This document shows positions 9,533 to 18,177 of a DNA stretch of 64,000 nucleotides, piece by piece; position 1 is the stretch's first letter; every line of letters begins with the position of its first letter. A program made the position numbers and the translations under genes. Origin of the DNA: Desulfofundulus thermobenzoicus (GTDB taxonomy: Bacteria; Bacillota; Desulfotomaculia; Desulfotomaculales; Desulfovirgulaceae); the NCBI RefSeq assembly GCF_009428905.1, contig NZ_WHYR01000009.1, positions 1 to 64,000 on the forward strand, read 5' to 3'. Under the pieces are notes generated by a model. That model had not been told where the DNA came from. It saw nothing but the letters and a program-made list of their open reading frames with translations, and did not search any database.

Positions 9533-9821
9533 GGCGGCCCAGTCCTTCCCGCATCTCGCGTATTAACGGGGTGGAATCGCTTTGCGCCTTTTTTGTCACC
9601 TTGGCCCTCAGTTGCAGTATCCTGTCCAGGCTGTCCTTCCTGCCTTTTGTGAGCAAATCAGTTTCATCGGGCCGCTGCATTTTCTCGAAGGTTTCCGGAT
9701 CAACCAGGTAAGCGGCGGGCCTGGAGCGTTGCAAGATTACCACCGGTTCCTTCGTTTTGGCTATTTCAGAAAGAATTTCACGGATGTTAACTCTTACATC
9801 TGTTACGTTTACCATGCGCAT
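9525..9821 (-). CDS. vapB: Antitoxin of the Phd/YefM type paired with VapC
   Basis: 98 residues from the ATG at 9821, preceded by AGGAGTGG. The N-terminus (MRMVNVTDVRVNIREILSEI...EPVVILQRSRPAAYLVDPETFEKM) is the Phd/YefM DNA-binding fold; the C-terminal part, rich in charged residues, would bind and block the toxin. Such antitoxins also repress their own operon. Overlap with vapC supports co-translation. Confidence 0.85.
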   Translation of the reverse strand: MRMVNVTDVRVNIREILSEIAKTKEPVVILQRSRPAAYLVDPETFEKMQRPDETDLLTKGRKDSLDRILQLRAKVTKKAQSDSTPLIREMREGLGRHE

Positions 9822-9916
9822 CGCAACCACTCCTAATACTATTGTTAAATGTAATTATATCACCAGGTGGAAATGATTGCAACACATGGAAAGGAAATTT
9901 TCTGAAAACCTTCTCA

Positions 9917-9941
9917 ACAAAAAAACAGCCCGCAGGCTGTT
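9917..9941 (-). terminator. Rho-independent terminator
   Basis: A 7-bp stem AACAGCC/GGCTGTT with a four-base loop is followed, reading right to left, by seven T. It would end transcripts coming from splB and the PIN remnant. Confidence 0.85.
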
Positions 9942-9954
9942 CCGGTAATTTTGT

Positions 9955-10218
9955 CTATGATGTTGCGCTGGCCTGGTGCTGGTACGGAACCACTATTTCC
10001 AAATCCGGGTGCAGGACGTACTTAAGGTCGTCCGGATTTCTGGTGTATAGCGGTAATCTGCAGGCTATGGCTGTGGCCGCTATATAGCAGTCCTCTATAT
10101 GGTGGTCACGGTACCCGGCAGATTGCCGGGATAACAGGCCAGCAATATGAGCGATTCTTTTTGTTGTGGGCAGGATAAGGGAAAACTTGGGCAAAACAGT
10201 TTGGTGTCTGTGAAGGTT
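9955..10218 (-). pseudogene. C-terminal remnant of a PIN-domain (VapC-like) protein
   Basis: An open stretch of about 87 codons with no good start: the last third reads HHIEDCYIAATAIACRLPLYTRNPDDLKYV, the typical end of a VapC PIN domain (D...AATA...LPL.TRN..DF). The N-terminal half with the first catalytic Asp is absent; upstream in the same frame the next codon is the stop of splB. A longest-frame start would be a TTG at 10194 without a ribosome site. I read it as a toxin fragment left after a rearrangement at the splB end. Confidence 0.65.
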
Positions 10219-11235
10219 TTATACAATATACTCGATATGTGATGCGGGAAAAAGTTCCATTACTTTTGCCGATAAGATACTTTTTATTTTCCCCATTAAA
10301 TCGTCTGTATAGACGTATTTACCATATCCAAACTGGCCAAATTTAAATTTTCTGTCCTCGTTCCCCATTGGCAGGGTGGTGGCGGGGAAAATCTCTGCTA
10401 TTTTCTTCCTGGCCCGTTCAGTAAAACGGTGCGTAACGAATTCGAAAGAAAGTTTTTCAATATTGTTGCATCTGGCTTTAACGAACTCCAGCAGTTTTAT
10501 GTAATCATCCTGCCAACCTTCATAGACGATGACCGGGGCGATCATGAAACCAAGAGGATAATTGGCCGCGGCCATCTTTTGAGCCGCTTCCAACCGTTCT
10601 TCCAGAGAGGGAGTTCCGTGTTCAAATTTTTTAATTACCGCCGGCGTGTTCAGGCTGAACCGGCAAACAGTATGATCGTTATGGCTGATACCGAGCAGTG
10701 AATCAACGTCGGTAAACTTGGTGACAAAACGGAAACGGCCGTATTTTTGTCCGGCAAAAAACGTAATGGCCCTGGCCAGCGCGCCGGTATATCTTTCTAC
10801 CGGAATTGGATCAGAGGTTGCCGAACCTTCGAATATGGTTACTTCAGGTTTTCTTTGGTCAATGTAATTGCCGGCCCGGTCAAGAATCTCATCTATATTT
10901 ACATATGCTCTGATATAGGGTTTTTCCGGCAGGCTGCTGATTAGATAACAATACTCACATTTGCCCGGACAGCTTGTTGTTAAAGGTAATTGAAAATGGG
11001 CTGAAGGCTTACAGGTTTGAAATGTCAGGTTTTTCCTGACCCCCAAAACAAGAGTTTTTTTAGCTTCCCGGTATTTTTCCTGTGGGGTCTTACCCGGTAT
11101 ACCGCCAACCCTGTTATGAGAGCCGATTATAGCAAGCTCCACGGGCTGTGATTTAAAATAATCATACAGCGAACGCCCGAGCGGATAACCTAACGCTTCC
11201 CTTTCAATCATTACCCTGTTCGGGATAAATTCCAT
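10219..11235 (-). CDS. splB: Spore photoproduct lyase
   Basis: 338 residues, the usual length for SplB. It has the radical SAM cluster motif C-x3-C-x2-C at Cys89, Cys93, Cys96 (SCPGKCEYCYL), and the family blocks EGSATSDPIPVE, FVTKFTDVDSLL, CRFSLNT and LGFMIAPVIVYEGW. The enzyme uses SAM radical chemistry to reverse the thymine dimer (spore photoproduct) formed in UV-irradiated spore DNA, so it acts during germination. It stands alone between a tRNA and a PIN remnant rather than with splA. Confidence 0.95.
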   Translation of the reverse strand: MEFIPNRVMIEREALGYPLGRSLYDYFKSQPVELAIIGSHNRVGGIPGKTPQEKYREAKKTLVLGVRKNLTFQTCKPSAHFQLPLTTSCPGKCEYCYLISSLPEKPYIRAYVNIDEILDRAGNYIDQRKPEVTIFEGSATSDPIPVERYTGALARAITFFAGQKYGRFRFVTKFTDVDSLLGISHNDHTVCRFSLNTPAVIKKFEHGTPSLEERLEAAQKMAAANYPLGFMIAPVIVYEGWQDDYIKLLEFVKARCNNIEKLSFEFVTHRFTERARKKIAEIFPATTLPMGNEDRKFKFGQFGYGKYVYTDDLMGKIKSILSAKVMELFPASHIEYIV

Positions 11236-11486
11236 AATACCATCAGGACCTTTTTGAGTAAATTATCTTTACTGTTTTTTTCGGTTAAGTTATTCTGCCC
11301 ATCGTCGAAAATAATACTCCAACCGATAGACCAAATATTGGCCGGGCAACCATTTTTATACTACCTTACTTCATGTCTTTTTCGGGGGAGCCGTAATAAT
11401 AACCAGTGTATCCTTGATGTCGCCGGGTAGCGAAAAAAACGATTCTTGTAAATTTGGCACTTCTTACCATTCCTTTCTAAAATTAA

Positions 11487-11507
11487 GCCGGGCGCATTAA
11501 GCCCGGC
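11487..11507 (-). terminator. Candidate terminator-like hairpin
   Basis: A perfect 7-bp stem GCCGGGC/GCCCGGC with a seven-base loop, followed right to left by TTAATTTT. Moderately terminator-like; no gene is clearly assigned to it. Confidence 0.4.
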
Positions 11508-11649
11508 GGATTATCCTTTGCCTAACGTCGAAGGCGTGTTAACCAGTCAAAATGGTAAGAGAAGCTAATTAAGTGGGAATGCTGAATCGGGCCTCCGGCA
11601 GGTTATTCCGCCACCGCCGCCCATCCCGAAACCAGCGGTTTCCATTCAC

Positions 11650-11671
11650 AAAAAAAACGGGCGAGTGCCCG
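11650..11671 (-). terminator. Rho-independent terminator
   Basis: Stem CGGGC/GCCCG with loop ACTC is followed right to left by eight T. It could end the tRNA transcript or an unrecognised small RNA between 11672 and 11780. Confidence 0.65.
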
Positions 11672-11780
11672 GCTATCATCAGCCTGTATTATCATAAAAA
11701 CGGCAGCCGTCAGGACCCCCCCTGGCGGCTAAAACTTTTCCCCGTTTTAGTACTGTTTTAGTAAACCGCTATATTTTAGC

Positions 11781-11802
11781 GGGCTCCGATTTCCCGGAGC
11801 CC
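11781..11802 (-). terminator. Hairpin just downstream of tRNA-Val
   Basis: A GGGCTCC/GGAGCCC stem lies about ten bases after the tRNA 3' end; the following right-to-left sequence is GCTAAAAT rather than a clean T run, so it may aid processing or termination. Confidence 0.5.
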
Positions 11803-11812
11803 TTGTCTTTCC

Positions 11813-11887
11813 TGGTGGGCACGGCTGGTTTCGAACCAGCGACCTCTTGAATGTGAGTCAAGCGCTCTCCCGCTGAGCTACGCGCCC
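11813..11887 (-). tRNA. tRNA-Val (anticodon CAC)
   Basis: Read right to left, the sequence folds as a full cloverleaf: acceptor GGGCGCG pairs with CGTGCCC (one G-U), D arm GCTC...GAGC, anticodon stem CTTGA/TCAAG around loop CTCACAT (anticodon CAC), T arm GCTGG/CCAGC around TTCGAAA, and an encoded ACCA end. It decodes GUG. Confidence 0.95.
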
Positions 11888-12025
11888 GTTTTCTTTTTTC
11901 CCGAGGGATATCCCCCCGCTGCACCACTTATTTTATCATATTCGACCGCCGGATGCAAGGGGAATTTTGCATAAGCCCGGGTACGCTGGCGTAAAGCAAG
12001 GCAACTGGCGGAGCCCGGTGGGGAT

Positions 12026-12862
12026 TTACGACGGGGGGTCAGACCCCTTCTGGGTTATCCGGCCGGTATTATTTTCATCCCTGTTTGTGATAACAGACAG
12101 CAAGTCCCCTTCCCCCGGTTTCACCACCGGTACCACCGGGAAGACGTTGAGCCGGGCGCACCAGTCCAGGTCGTCCGCCAGGCCCATGGCGGCCAGCCTG
12201 CGCCCGTGCCGGGAGTGGTCGAAGGCGGCGCGGGGGTTGTCGCGGTAGGCCCGGGCCAGGTGCAGGGCAGTTACGGTCAGATCGGACAGGTCCAGGGGAA
12301 GAAGTTTTAATGACCCCTCTTCCGGCCTGTTGCCGGATATTAGTTCCACAAGTTCCAGCACTACCATCCCCGCCGCCAGGGTGTCCTCCAGGGAAAAGCG
12401 GCCTTCGCTGCCGGCGCAGATCAGGGTGATGTCCTGTCCCAGGCGCAGCAACTCCCCGGCCACGGCCCGGGCGTTCAAAAGGCTGCCCGCCAGTACGGTG
12501 CGGGCTCCCCGGGCGGCCGCCGCCAGCGCCCGGGTGCCGTTGCTGGTGGTGAGCACCAGGGTTTTGCCTGCCGCCACCTCGGGAGGGAATTCCAGGGGGG
12601 AATTGCCGTGGGGAAAGCCGTCGACCTTCCGTCCCCCCCTTTCCCCCGCCAGCAGGACTGGTATGCCTTTATTTTCCAGCATGGCCGCTGCCTGCCGGGC
12701 TTCCTCTACTTCCACCACGGGCACTACCGCCCGGCAGCCGTTGGTCAGGGCAGTAGCCATGGTGCTGGTGGCCCTCAGCACATCAAAAACCACCGCCGTG
12801 CGGCCGGCCAGATCCTCCGGGTTGATGCTTTGGACAACAGGGATTACATCTATAATTTTCAT
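12026..12862 (-). CDS. comB: 2-phosphosulfolactate phosphatase
   Basis: 278 residues from ATG at 12862, behind AAAGGGCG. The family blocks are clear: AVVFDVLRATSTMATALTNGC near residue 22, LAGERGGRKVDGFPHGNSPLEF, LTTSNGTRAL, and CAGSEGRFSLEDTLAAGM. ComB hydrolyses phosphosulfolactate to sulfolactate; in methanogens this feeds coenzyme M, while in some spore formers sulfolactate accumulates in spores, which is the likelier context here. It follows the heme O synthase homologue by 11 bp and probably shares its transcript, an unusual pairing. Confidence 0.92.
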   Translation of the reverse strand: MKIIDVIPVVQSINPEDLAGRTAVVFDVLRATSTMATALTNGCRAVVPVVEVEEARQAAAMLENKGIPVLLAGERGGRKVDGFPHGNSPLEFPPEVAAGKTLVLTTSNGTRALAAAARGARTVLAGSLLNARAVAGELLRLGQDITLICAGSEGRFSLEDTLAAGMVVLELVELISGNRPEEGSLKLLPLDLSDLTVTALHLARAYRDNPRAAFDHSRHGRRLAAMGLADDLDWCARLNVFPVVPVVKPGEGDLLSVITNRDENNTGRITQKGSDPPS

Positions 12863-12873
12863 TGTTCGCCCTT

Positions 12874-13782
12874 TCACCTCAGCCACACATCCACCATCAT
12901 ACCCAGGAAAAGCAGGAACAGGTAGGGACTGGAGAACTTGAACAGAAGCCAGGCGTTTTCCCGGGTGGGGCGCAGGTAAACGTATGCGCTTAAGATCAGG
13001 GCCGCCAGGCCGGTGAGCACCGCCGTAAACAGGTAGGTGTTCCCCCAGGGGCCGGCCAGGTATATCCACAGGGAGAAGAGGACCATCAGGATGACCGTGG
13101 ACAAAAGGCAGTGCAAAGCCCTCCTGATCTCACAAACCACCGGGAGCATGGGTACTTTTACCCTGGCGTAGTCATCGCTGTAGAAAATGGCCAGGCTCCA
13201 GATGTGGTTGGGAATCCACAGGACTACCAGGGCGGCAATGAGCACCGGCAGCAGTGACACCCGTCCGGTGGCCGCCGCCCAGCCAAAAAGGGCCGGCAGG
13301 CCGCCGGAAAAACCGCCCAGGATGATGTTCCAGGAACTGCGGCGCTTCAGCCACAGGCTGTATATGCCCACGTAACCGAGCAACCCCCCCCAGAGGCAGA
13401 CGAAGGCAATGGGGTTGAGCATCCAGCCCAGGACGATGGAGGCCAGAAACAACAGAAGTCCCCAGTACAGCGCCCTTTCCGGCGGACAAATTCTGCCCTC
13501 CGGAATGGGGCGTTTTTTGGTCCGGTCCATGGTGGCGTCCAGGTCCCGGTCCACATAACAGCTGATGGTGTTGGCCCCGGCGCAGGCCAGGGTGACTGCC
13601 GCCATGGCCACCAGGAACCGGGATGCCGGCACCGGGCCATCAAAGGACGCTGCCACGACCATGGTGGCCAGGGCGGTGAAAACCAGCAAAAGAACGGAGC
13701 GGGGCTTGGTCACTTCCAGGTAGGCCAGGGCTGTATTCCTGAAATCGTAACGGGGCCTTGCCAGGCCGCTTTCCATGTTCAC
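12874..13782 (-). CDS. ctaB: UbiA-family prenyltransferase, protoheme IX farnesyltransferase type
   Basis: 302 residues with about nine membrane segments. The prenyl-diphosphate site NTISCYVDRDLDATMDRTKKRPIP (N-x3-DxxxDxxxxRT) and the second motif YSDDYARVKVPMLP match heme O synthases (CtaB/CyoE), which attach farnesyl to heme b for heme-copper oxidases. I chose the GTG at 13782, eight bases after GGGAGG; an ATG two codons later is possible. No oxidase gene is visible in the window, and the closest UbiA relatives can have other substrates, so the substrate is inferred. Confidence 0.82.
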   Translation of the reverse strand: MNMESGLARPRYDFRNTALAYLEVTKPRSVLLLVFTALATMVVAASFDGPVPASRFLVAMAAVTLACAGANTISCYVDRDLDATMDRTKKRPIPEGRICPPERALYWGLLLFLASIVLGWMLNPIAFVCLWGGLLGYVGIYSLWLKRRSSWNIILGGFSGGLPALFGWAAATGRVSLLPVLIAALVVLWIPNHIWSLAIFYSDDYARVKVPMLPVVCEIRRALHCLLSTVILMVLFSLWIYLAGPWGNTYLFTAVLTGLAALILSAYVYLRPTRENAWLLFKFSSPYLFLLFLGMMVDVWLR

Positions 13783-14370
13783 CGGTTTTGCCTCCCTTAA
13801 CCAATATGTTGTTAATGCCGGCACATAATACCTTTTACCAACCGCCCGTGATAATTGTTTTCACAACCCATGGACGAAAACATACCAGTCGGATCATCCC
13901 CCGGGGGGGCTGTCCCTTTATGTTATTGCTTTCACTTTTCATCTGTCTGCTTCTCCTCACTTCCAGTGGGACGGTCGGTTCATACAAAAAAATTATACAA
14001 TCCCGTGGGCAATTTGACCATGGATAATATTCCTTATTGTTCATTCGTCGTTTCCTGCCTTTTTCCTGCCGGCTGCCCCGCCGGAAAAGGGTTTTCCGGG
14101 CCGGTTGTGGAAACACTAAGGCGAGGAAACTTTTTACTTTGTCATCTATCCGGGGACTTTTACCACCATATCGCCGACGACCGGCGATTATTTCCAGGGG
14201 AGTCGTCCATGAGAACGTTTATTCCCTTCCCGGTACTCACAGATGTTCGGATGTTGCCGGGAAAATATACACGGATTAGCACAATTTACTTCGAAAATTA
14301 CCTATTCCGGTGAATGCTGGGCCGCTTAACCCGACGACCGACAACTATTTTCTCGAGGAGCAATTCTTCC
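13783..14370. other. Gene-free region between divergent ctaB and UbiB-type kinase
   Basis: About 590 bp. A 152-codon forward frame at 13855 has no ribosome site, an uneven composition and no recognisable family, so I do not call it. Promoters of both divergent genes should lie here. Confidence 0.45.
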
Positions 14371-16047
14371 ATGCAACTCCATTTACGCAAGCGTTATAAA
14401 CATTTCACCCGCTACCGGGAAATTGCCCAGGTGCTGGTGCGCCACGGCTTCGGCTACCTGGCCCGCCAGCTGGGCCTGGGGGAGTTTCTGGGCCTGGCCC
14501 GGCAGACCCGGGACGGGGATGACGCAAGGGCTCCGGAAAGTCCTTCCCCGGCCGAAAGGGTGCGCCTGGTGCTGGAGGAACTGGGTCCTACCTTTATCAA
14601 ACTGGGGCAGGTCCTTTCCACCCGCCCGGACCTGCTGGCGCCGGAGTATATTGCTGAACTGGAGAAATTGCAGGACCGGGTGCCCCCCTTCCCCTTTGCT
14701 CTGGTCCGGGAGCAAATCCGGATGGAACTGGGGCTGCCCCTGGACGGGATTTTCACCCAGTTCGACCCCACCCCCCTGGCCGCCGCTTCCATCGGGCAGG
14801 TCCACCGGGCTGTTTTACTGGACGGGCGGCCGGTGGTGGTCAAGGTGCAGCGGCCGGAAATTGAAAGAATCATTTCCACGGACATGGAGATCCTTTATGA
14901 TGTGGCCCGGCTGGTGGACAGGCACGGTCCCTGGCGGGATCTCTACCGTTTTGAGGAAATGGTGGAGGAGTTTGAGCGGATTCTCAAGGAAGAGCTGGAT
15001 TTTACCGCGGAGGGGCGCCATGCCCGCCTATTCCGTCAGAATTTCGCCGGTGACGACACGGTATATTTTCCGTCCGTCCACTGGGACTACACCACCCGCA
15101 GGGTGCTGACCTTGGAGTATGTATCCGGGGTTAAACTGACCCGGCCGGAGGAACTGGACCGGGCGGGCATCGACCGGCGGGTGGTGGCCAGGCGCCTGGC
15201 CGACGCCCTGCTGCGGCAAATTTTGCTGCACGGCTTCTTTCACGGGGATCCCCACCCGGGCAACCTGGCCGCCCTGCCCGGAAACCGGGTGGTTTTTATG
15301 GATTTTGGCATCGTGGGGCGCATGGATGATCAGTTGCGGGAGGGAATGGGGGACCTGATTCTGGGGCTGGTACGGCGGAGCACCCCCCAGGTGGTGCGGG
15401 CGGTGGAAAACCTGGGGGTGGTGCCGCGCCATGTGGACCGGACCGCCCTGCACCGGGATATTGATGCGTTGCGGGAAAAGTATTACGAAATTCCCTTGAG
15501 CCGGATCAGCCTGGCCGATTCCCTGGGGGATGTGATGGCGGTGGTCTTTAAACACCGCATCCGGGTACCCACGGAGCTCACCCTGATGGTGAAGTCCCTG
15601 GTTACCGCCGAGGGGGTGGCCGTACAGCTGGACCCGGAGTTGAGCATAGTGGAGATAGCCCGTCCCCTGGGCCGGCGCCTGCTGGCCCGCCGCTTCAGCC
15701 TGCCGGGATTGAAGAGGCTGGTGGCGGAACACCTGGAGGATTATCACCAGCTTTTCACCACTCTGCCCCACCGGCTGGACCGGGTGCTGGACCTGGCCGT
15801 GTCCGGCGAAATCAAAATAAAGGCGGTGAACCCGGATATGGATCGCATGTTCAGCCGTTTCAACGCCATGGTTAACCGGCTGGTGCTGGGCATTCTCCTG
15901 GGTTCCCTGATGGTGGGCTCATCACTGCTGGCGGGACGGGGCTACACCGTGCTGTGGGGGCTGCCCGTGGCCGAGGCCGGTTTCCTGGCCGGCGGGATTC
16001 TGGGGGTGGCGCTGATCATTTCCATATTGCGTTCCCGGCGGTTTTAG
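14371..16047 (+). CDS. ABC1/UbiB-family atypical kinase
   Basis: 558 residues. It has the UbiB signatures: KxGQ-type motif in PTFIKLGQVLSTRPDLL, the Ala-rich nucleotide loop AAASIGQVHRA, VVVKVQRP (Lys), HGFFHGDPHPGNL and VFMDFGIVGR (catalytic Asp and DFG). Two membrane helices end the protein (LVLGILLGSLMVGSSLL and the segment after EAGFLAGG). UbiB proteins are ATPases that help extract lipid quinone or other isoprenoid precursors from membranes; the exact role in this organism is unknown. Start at 14371 has GAGGAG ten bases upstream, and the longer frame from 14314 does not. Confidence 0.9.
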   Translation: MQLHLRKRYKHFTRYREIAQVLVRHGFGYLARQLGLGEFLGLARQTRDGDDARAPESPSPAERVRLVLEELGPTFIKLGQVLSTRPDLLAPEYIAELEKLQDRVPPFPFALVREQIRMELGLPLDGIFTQFDPTPLAAASIGQVHRAVLLDGRPVVVKVQRPEIERIISTDMEILYDVARLVDRHGPWRDLYRFEEMVEEFERILKEELDFTAEGRHARLFRQNFAGDDTVYFPSVHWDYTTRRVLTLEYVSGVKLTRPEELDRAGIDRRVVARRLADALLRQILLHGFFHGDPHPGNLAALPGNRVVFMDFGIVGRMDDQLREGMGDLILGLVRRSTPQVVRAVENLGVVPRHVDRTALHRDIDALREKYYEIPLSRISLADSLGDVMAVVFKHRIRVPTELTLMVKSLVTAEGVAVQLDPELSIVEIARPLGRRLLARRFSLPGLKRLVAEHLEDYHQLFTTLPHRLDRVLDLAVSGEIKIKAVNPDMDRMFSRFNAMVNRLVLGILLGSLMVGSSLLAGRGYTVLWGLPVAEAGFLAGGILGVALIISILRSRRF

Positions 16048-16155
16048 GGTGCATGAAACAGGTTATAATACATCCGGGCTTTAACCGCCCCAAAAACTCA
16101 CCCGGCCGGGCCGGCCGGGCGGGAAAGCATGCATTTATGAATCAGGGGGGTCTGT

Positions 16156-16314
16156 ATGGAACAAAGGATAAAGTGTCTGGTCGAGGAATGTGTCTATAAC
16201 GATTGCAGGCGCCGGATCTGCCGGGCGCCGGCCATTGAAGTGCGGGCCAGCGGCGACCGGGCGGTGTATACCGCCGACGGCTGCAAGTGTCATACCTTCA
16301 AACCGCGGCCGTAA
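16156..16314 (+). CDS. Small cysteine-rich DUF1540-type protein
   Basis: 52 residues, below common length cut-offs, with AGGGGGG just upstream of the ATG. It begins MEQRIKCLVEECVYNDCRRR and ends DGCKCHTFKPRP, with six Cys spaced as in DUF1540 proteins (C-x4-C-x4-C ... C-x-C-x-TF). DUF1540 proteins are common in clostridial spore formers and probably bind metal; function unknown. It follows the UbiB-type gene by about 110 bp on the same strand. Confidence 0.75.
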   Translation: MEQRIKCLVEECVYNDCRRRICRAPAIEVRASGDRAVYTADGCKCHTFKPRP

Positions 16315-16543
16315 AACCGGCTGGCCGGTGTATCCGGCGCGGGGACGCTCGCCGTCCTGAACCGGTGCGAGCAATTGGCCCTTCGCGGGAAGGCCTGTTC
16401 CGGTGCATAAGAACACGGGCAATGACGGCAGAATTGTTACGTTCCGCCTGCAAAGGGCTTCACGCCGGCGCACCGGGTGGAACCGACCACTTTGGTCCGG
16501 TGACAGCCGGCTTTCAGCAATGCTCCCCCGGTCAAGGGTATTG

Positions 16544-16624
16544 TTAAATAACCGGGGGTCTCAAGCCCGGGACCATGATCACCATTAAGGCCAGCAGCAG
16601 GACAAAGAGAATAAAACGATACAC
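16544..16624 (-). CDS. Candidate 26-residue membrane peptide
   Basis: A GTG-started frame with GGAGGTG ten bases upstream encodes VYRFILFVLLLALMVIM followed by VPGLRPPVI. The first 17 residues form a single membrane helix. Strong ribosome site plus pure hydrophobic helix is suggestive, but no family is recognised and chance cannot be excluded. Confidence 0.45.
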   Translation of the reverse strand: MYRFILFVLLLALMVIMVPGLRPPVI

Positions 16625-16644
16625 CCTGGCAACACCTCCATCTG

Positions 16645-16747
16645 CGGGACCCCGTTATAATCAGTTACGCCATCGTAACGGCGCGTGGTCGGGGTGTGCC
16701 CCCTCCCACGAAGGATCCCATTAATAATCAATAATGCCATCGTACTC
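16645..16747 (-). repeat. Imperfect direct repeat (two 36-bp copies) upstream of the micro-ORF
   Basis: Two copies, 16645-16680 and 16711-16747, share TACGATGGC, TGATTAT and GGG-TCC blocks in the same order (about three quarters identical with one gap). They lie just upstream of the 26-codon frame, so they could be regulatory. Confidence 0.45.
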
Positions 16748-16872
16748 AGCCACATCCCGCCCGCCCGGTTTTTTGTCGCCTGCGGGTATATTCAAACTCC
16801 CATTGTAATCATTTTACCCCATAAATGTGTACAATTTACTACGGTTACGTTAATTTTTTGTTAAATAACAGG

Positions 16873-16894
16873 ACGCCCGCCTTGAAGCGGGCGT
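16873..16894 (-). terminator. GC hairpin after sleB-type gene
   Basis: Perfect 8-bp stem ACGCCCGC/GCGGGCGT with a six-base loop, about 40 bp beyond the hydrolase stop. No clean T run follows, so it is a weak terminator call. Confidence 0.5.
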
Positions 16895-16930
16895 ACCGGG
16901 GTTTTTACGCAGTTATTTCCGGTTGTTTTA

Positions 16931-17749
16931 TCAGTAAGTGAAGGTAAAGCTGTCCGAAACCATGCTCACGGGCCGCGACTGCAGCCAGCCGTTGGGCACC
17001 CAGGATTCAAAGAAATACAGGGCGCCTCCGGTGGGGTCCACCCCGTTCAAGGCGTCCAGGGCGGCCCGGCGGGCTTCGTCGCTGGGCGGACGGTTGATCC
17101 AGCCGTTTAATACGGGCTCGAACTGGTAGGACCCCGTTTCGTCCACCTGGTAGACCACCCCCTGGATGGACCGGGGGAAAATGCCGCTTTTAACCCGGTT
17201 CAGCACCACCGCCCCCACCGCCACCTTGGTGATATAGGACTCGGAGTCGGCTTCGGCGGTAATCAACCGGGCCAGCAGATCAAAGTCGGAACGGCTATAG
17301 TCAACTGGACCGGAAGTAATGCTGCCCCGGCTGACCTGGGCCGGACCTGTCCCACCACGGGCGGCGGACGGGATGACCAGTTTTTGTCCGGGGTAGATCA
17401 CATCGCTTCCCAGGCTGTTGGCTGATTTGATTTCTTCAATGCTTGTGGCGTAACGCCGGGCGATCAGGTAGAGGCTGTCCCCCGGCTGTACGGTATATGT
17501 TCCGGTATTATCTGTGTGTCCGCCTTTTCCCGGGATGCATAGCTGCTGTCCCGGGTAAATCAGGTCGTTGTATATGCCGTTGGCCTGGCACAGTTCATTC
17601 AAGGATACGCCGTAATACCGGCTGATGGAGTAAAGGGATTCGCCGGCGCTGACGGTGTGGGTGGCGGCCGCGGCCATGCCGGCGGGCAGTAATAACGCGG
17701 CCGCTAAAGCGGCCACCAGGCAGCGGCCCCAAAAGGACAGGCGACTCAT
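16931..17749 (-). CDS. LysM-repeat spore cortex-lytic enzyme, SleB/CwlJ type
   Basis: 272 residues from ATG at 17749 behind GGGAGGG. A signal peptide (LVAALAAALLLPAGMAAAA) is followed by two LysM domains (HTVSAGESLYSISRYYGVS and YTVQPGDSLYLIARRYATS) that bind peptidoglycan, then a Hydrolase_2 domain from about residue 155 containing DLLARLITAEADSE, with the catalytic Glu, and AVGAVVLNRV. This family hydrolyses cortex peptidoglycan during germination or acts as a vegetative wall hydrolase. The longer frame to 17803 lacks a signal-like start. Confidence 0.92.
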   Translation of the reverse strand: MSRLSFWGRCLVAALAAALLLPAGMAAAATHTVSAGESLYSISRYYGVSLNELCQANGIYNDLIYPGQQLCIPGKGGHTDNTGTYTVQPGDSLYLIARRYATSIEEIKSANSLGSDVIYPGQKLVIPSAARGGTGPAQVSRGSITSGPVDYSRSDFDLLARLITAEADSESYITKVAVGAVVLNRVKSGIFPRSIQGVVYQVDETGSYQFEPVLNGWINRPPSDEARRAALDALNGVDPTGGALYFFESWVPNGWLQSRPVSMVSDSFTFTY

Positions 17750-17988
17750 TTCTTCCCTCCCTTTTGCCTCCGGGGTTAGCTGATGGGTTCGGGTAGAGGG
17801 CACCCTACCACGGGTCTTTTATTTCACCTCCCGGGACGCCGTGGATTCACCCCGCACCGTATGTATTCCCCCGTACCCCGGGTTCTGTCTTTCCGGGGAT
17901 TCGGCCTCTGGAAAATTAGTTTGTACATTTTAATTATACAGGCCTGCCCCTGGAAATGCCAAGTGGTAAATAATGACAGGTTGGCTGT

Positions 17989-18177
17989 ATGAAAGATTCC
18001 AATTATTCACGTATCATATTTGTTGGATGGGTTATTTTCCCGGGTTTTGTTGCGGTAATTATGGACCGTTTTTATAAACGGCGGCGAAAGGGGCCGGGAA
18101 ACCAGCCCTTTTCTGCCGGCGGTGCGGTTGGAGGAATAATCAGGGCGATGGTGATCCCCGGAAAGGGAGGGTTGTAG
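17989..18177 (+). CDS. Candidate small single-pass membrane protein
   Basis: 62 codons: MKDSNYSRIIFVGWVIFPGF then VAVIMDRFYKRRRK, one hydrophobic helix with a basic flank, then a Gly-rich tail. The ribosome site is weak (AGGTTGG). It overlaps the reverse candidate at 18072-18383, so at most one is likely real. No family recognised. Confidence 0.35.
   Translation: MKDSNYSRIIFVGWVIFPGFVAVIMDRFYKRRRKGPGNQPFSAGGAVGGIIRAMVIPGKGGL

Larger units (their letters stand above)
11236..11812. other. Gene-free region with several hairpins
   Basis: About 577 bp between splB and a tRNA-Val. I see no credible protein gene; a 62-codon forward frame near 11573 lacks a ribosome site and family features. Three stem-loops oriented for right-to-left transcription lie here (11487-11507, 11650-11671, 11781-11802). 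Confidence 0.55.
16315..16930. other. Mostly non-coding region with a micro-ORF, direct repeats and a hairpin
   Basis: About 616 bp between convergent genes. Apart from the candidate 26-residue peptide, an imperfect direct repeat and a GC hairpin (each listed), I see nothing. Confidence 0.5.

Noticed and set aside
13855-14313. 152-codon forward frame before the UbiB-type gene
   Set aside because: No ribosome site, no recognisable motif and odd composition; more likely promoter region.
6465-14365. About 36-bp similarity between 6465-6505 and 14325-14365 (ACCCGACG and ACTATT blocks)
   Set aside because: Roughly 75% identity without gaps is expected a few times by chance in a window this long; no shared function of the two places.
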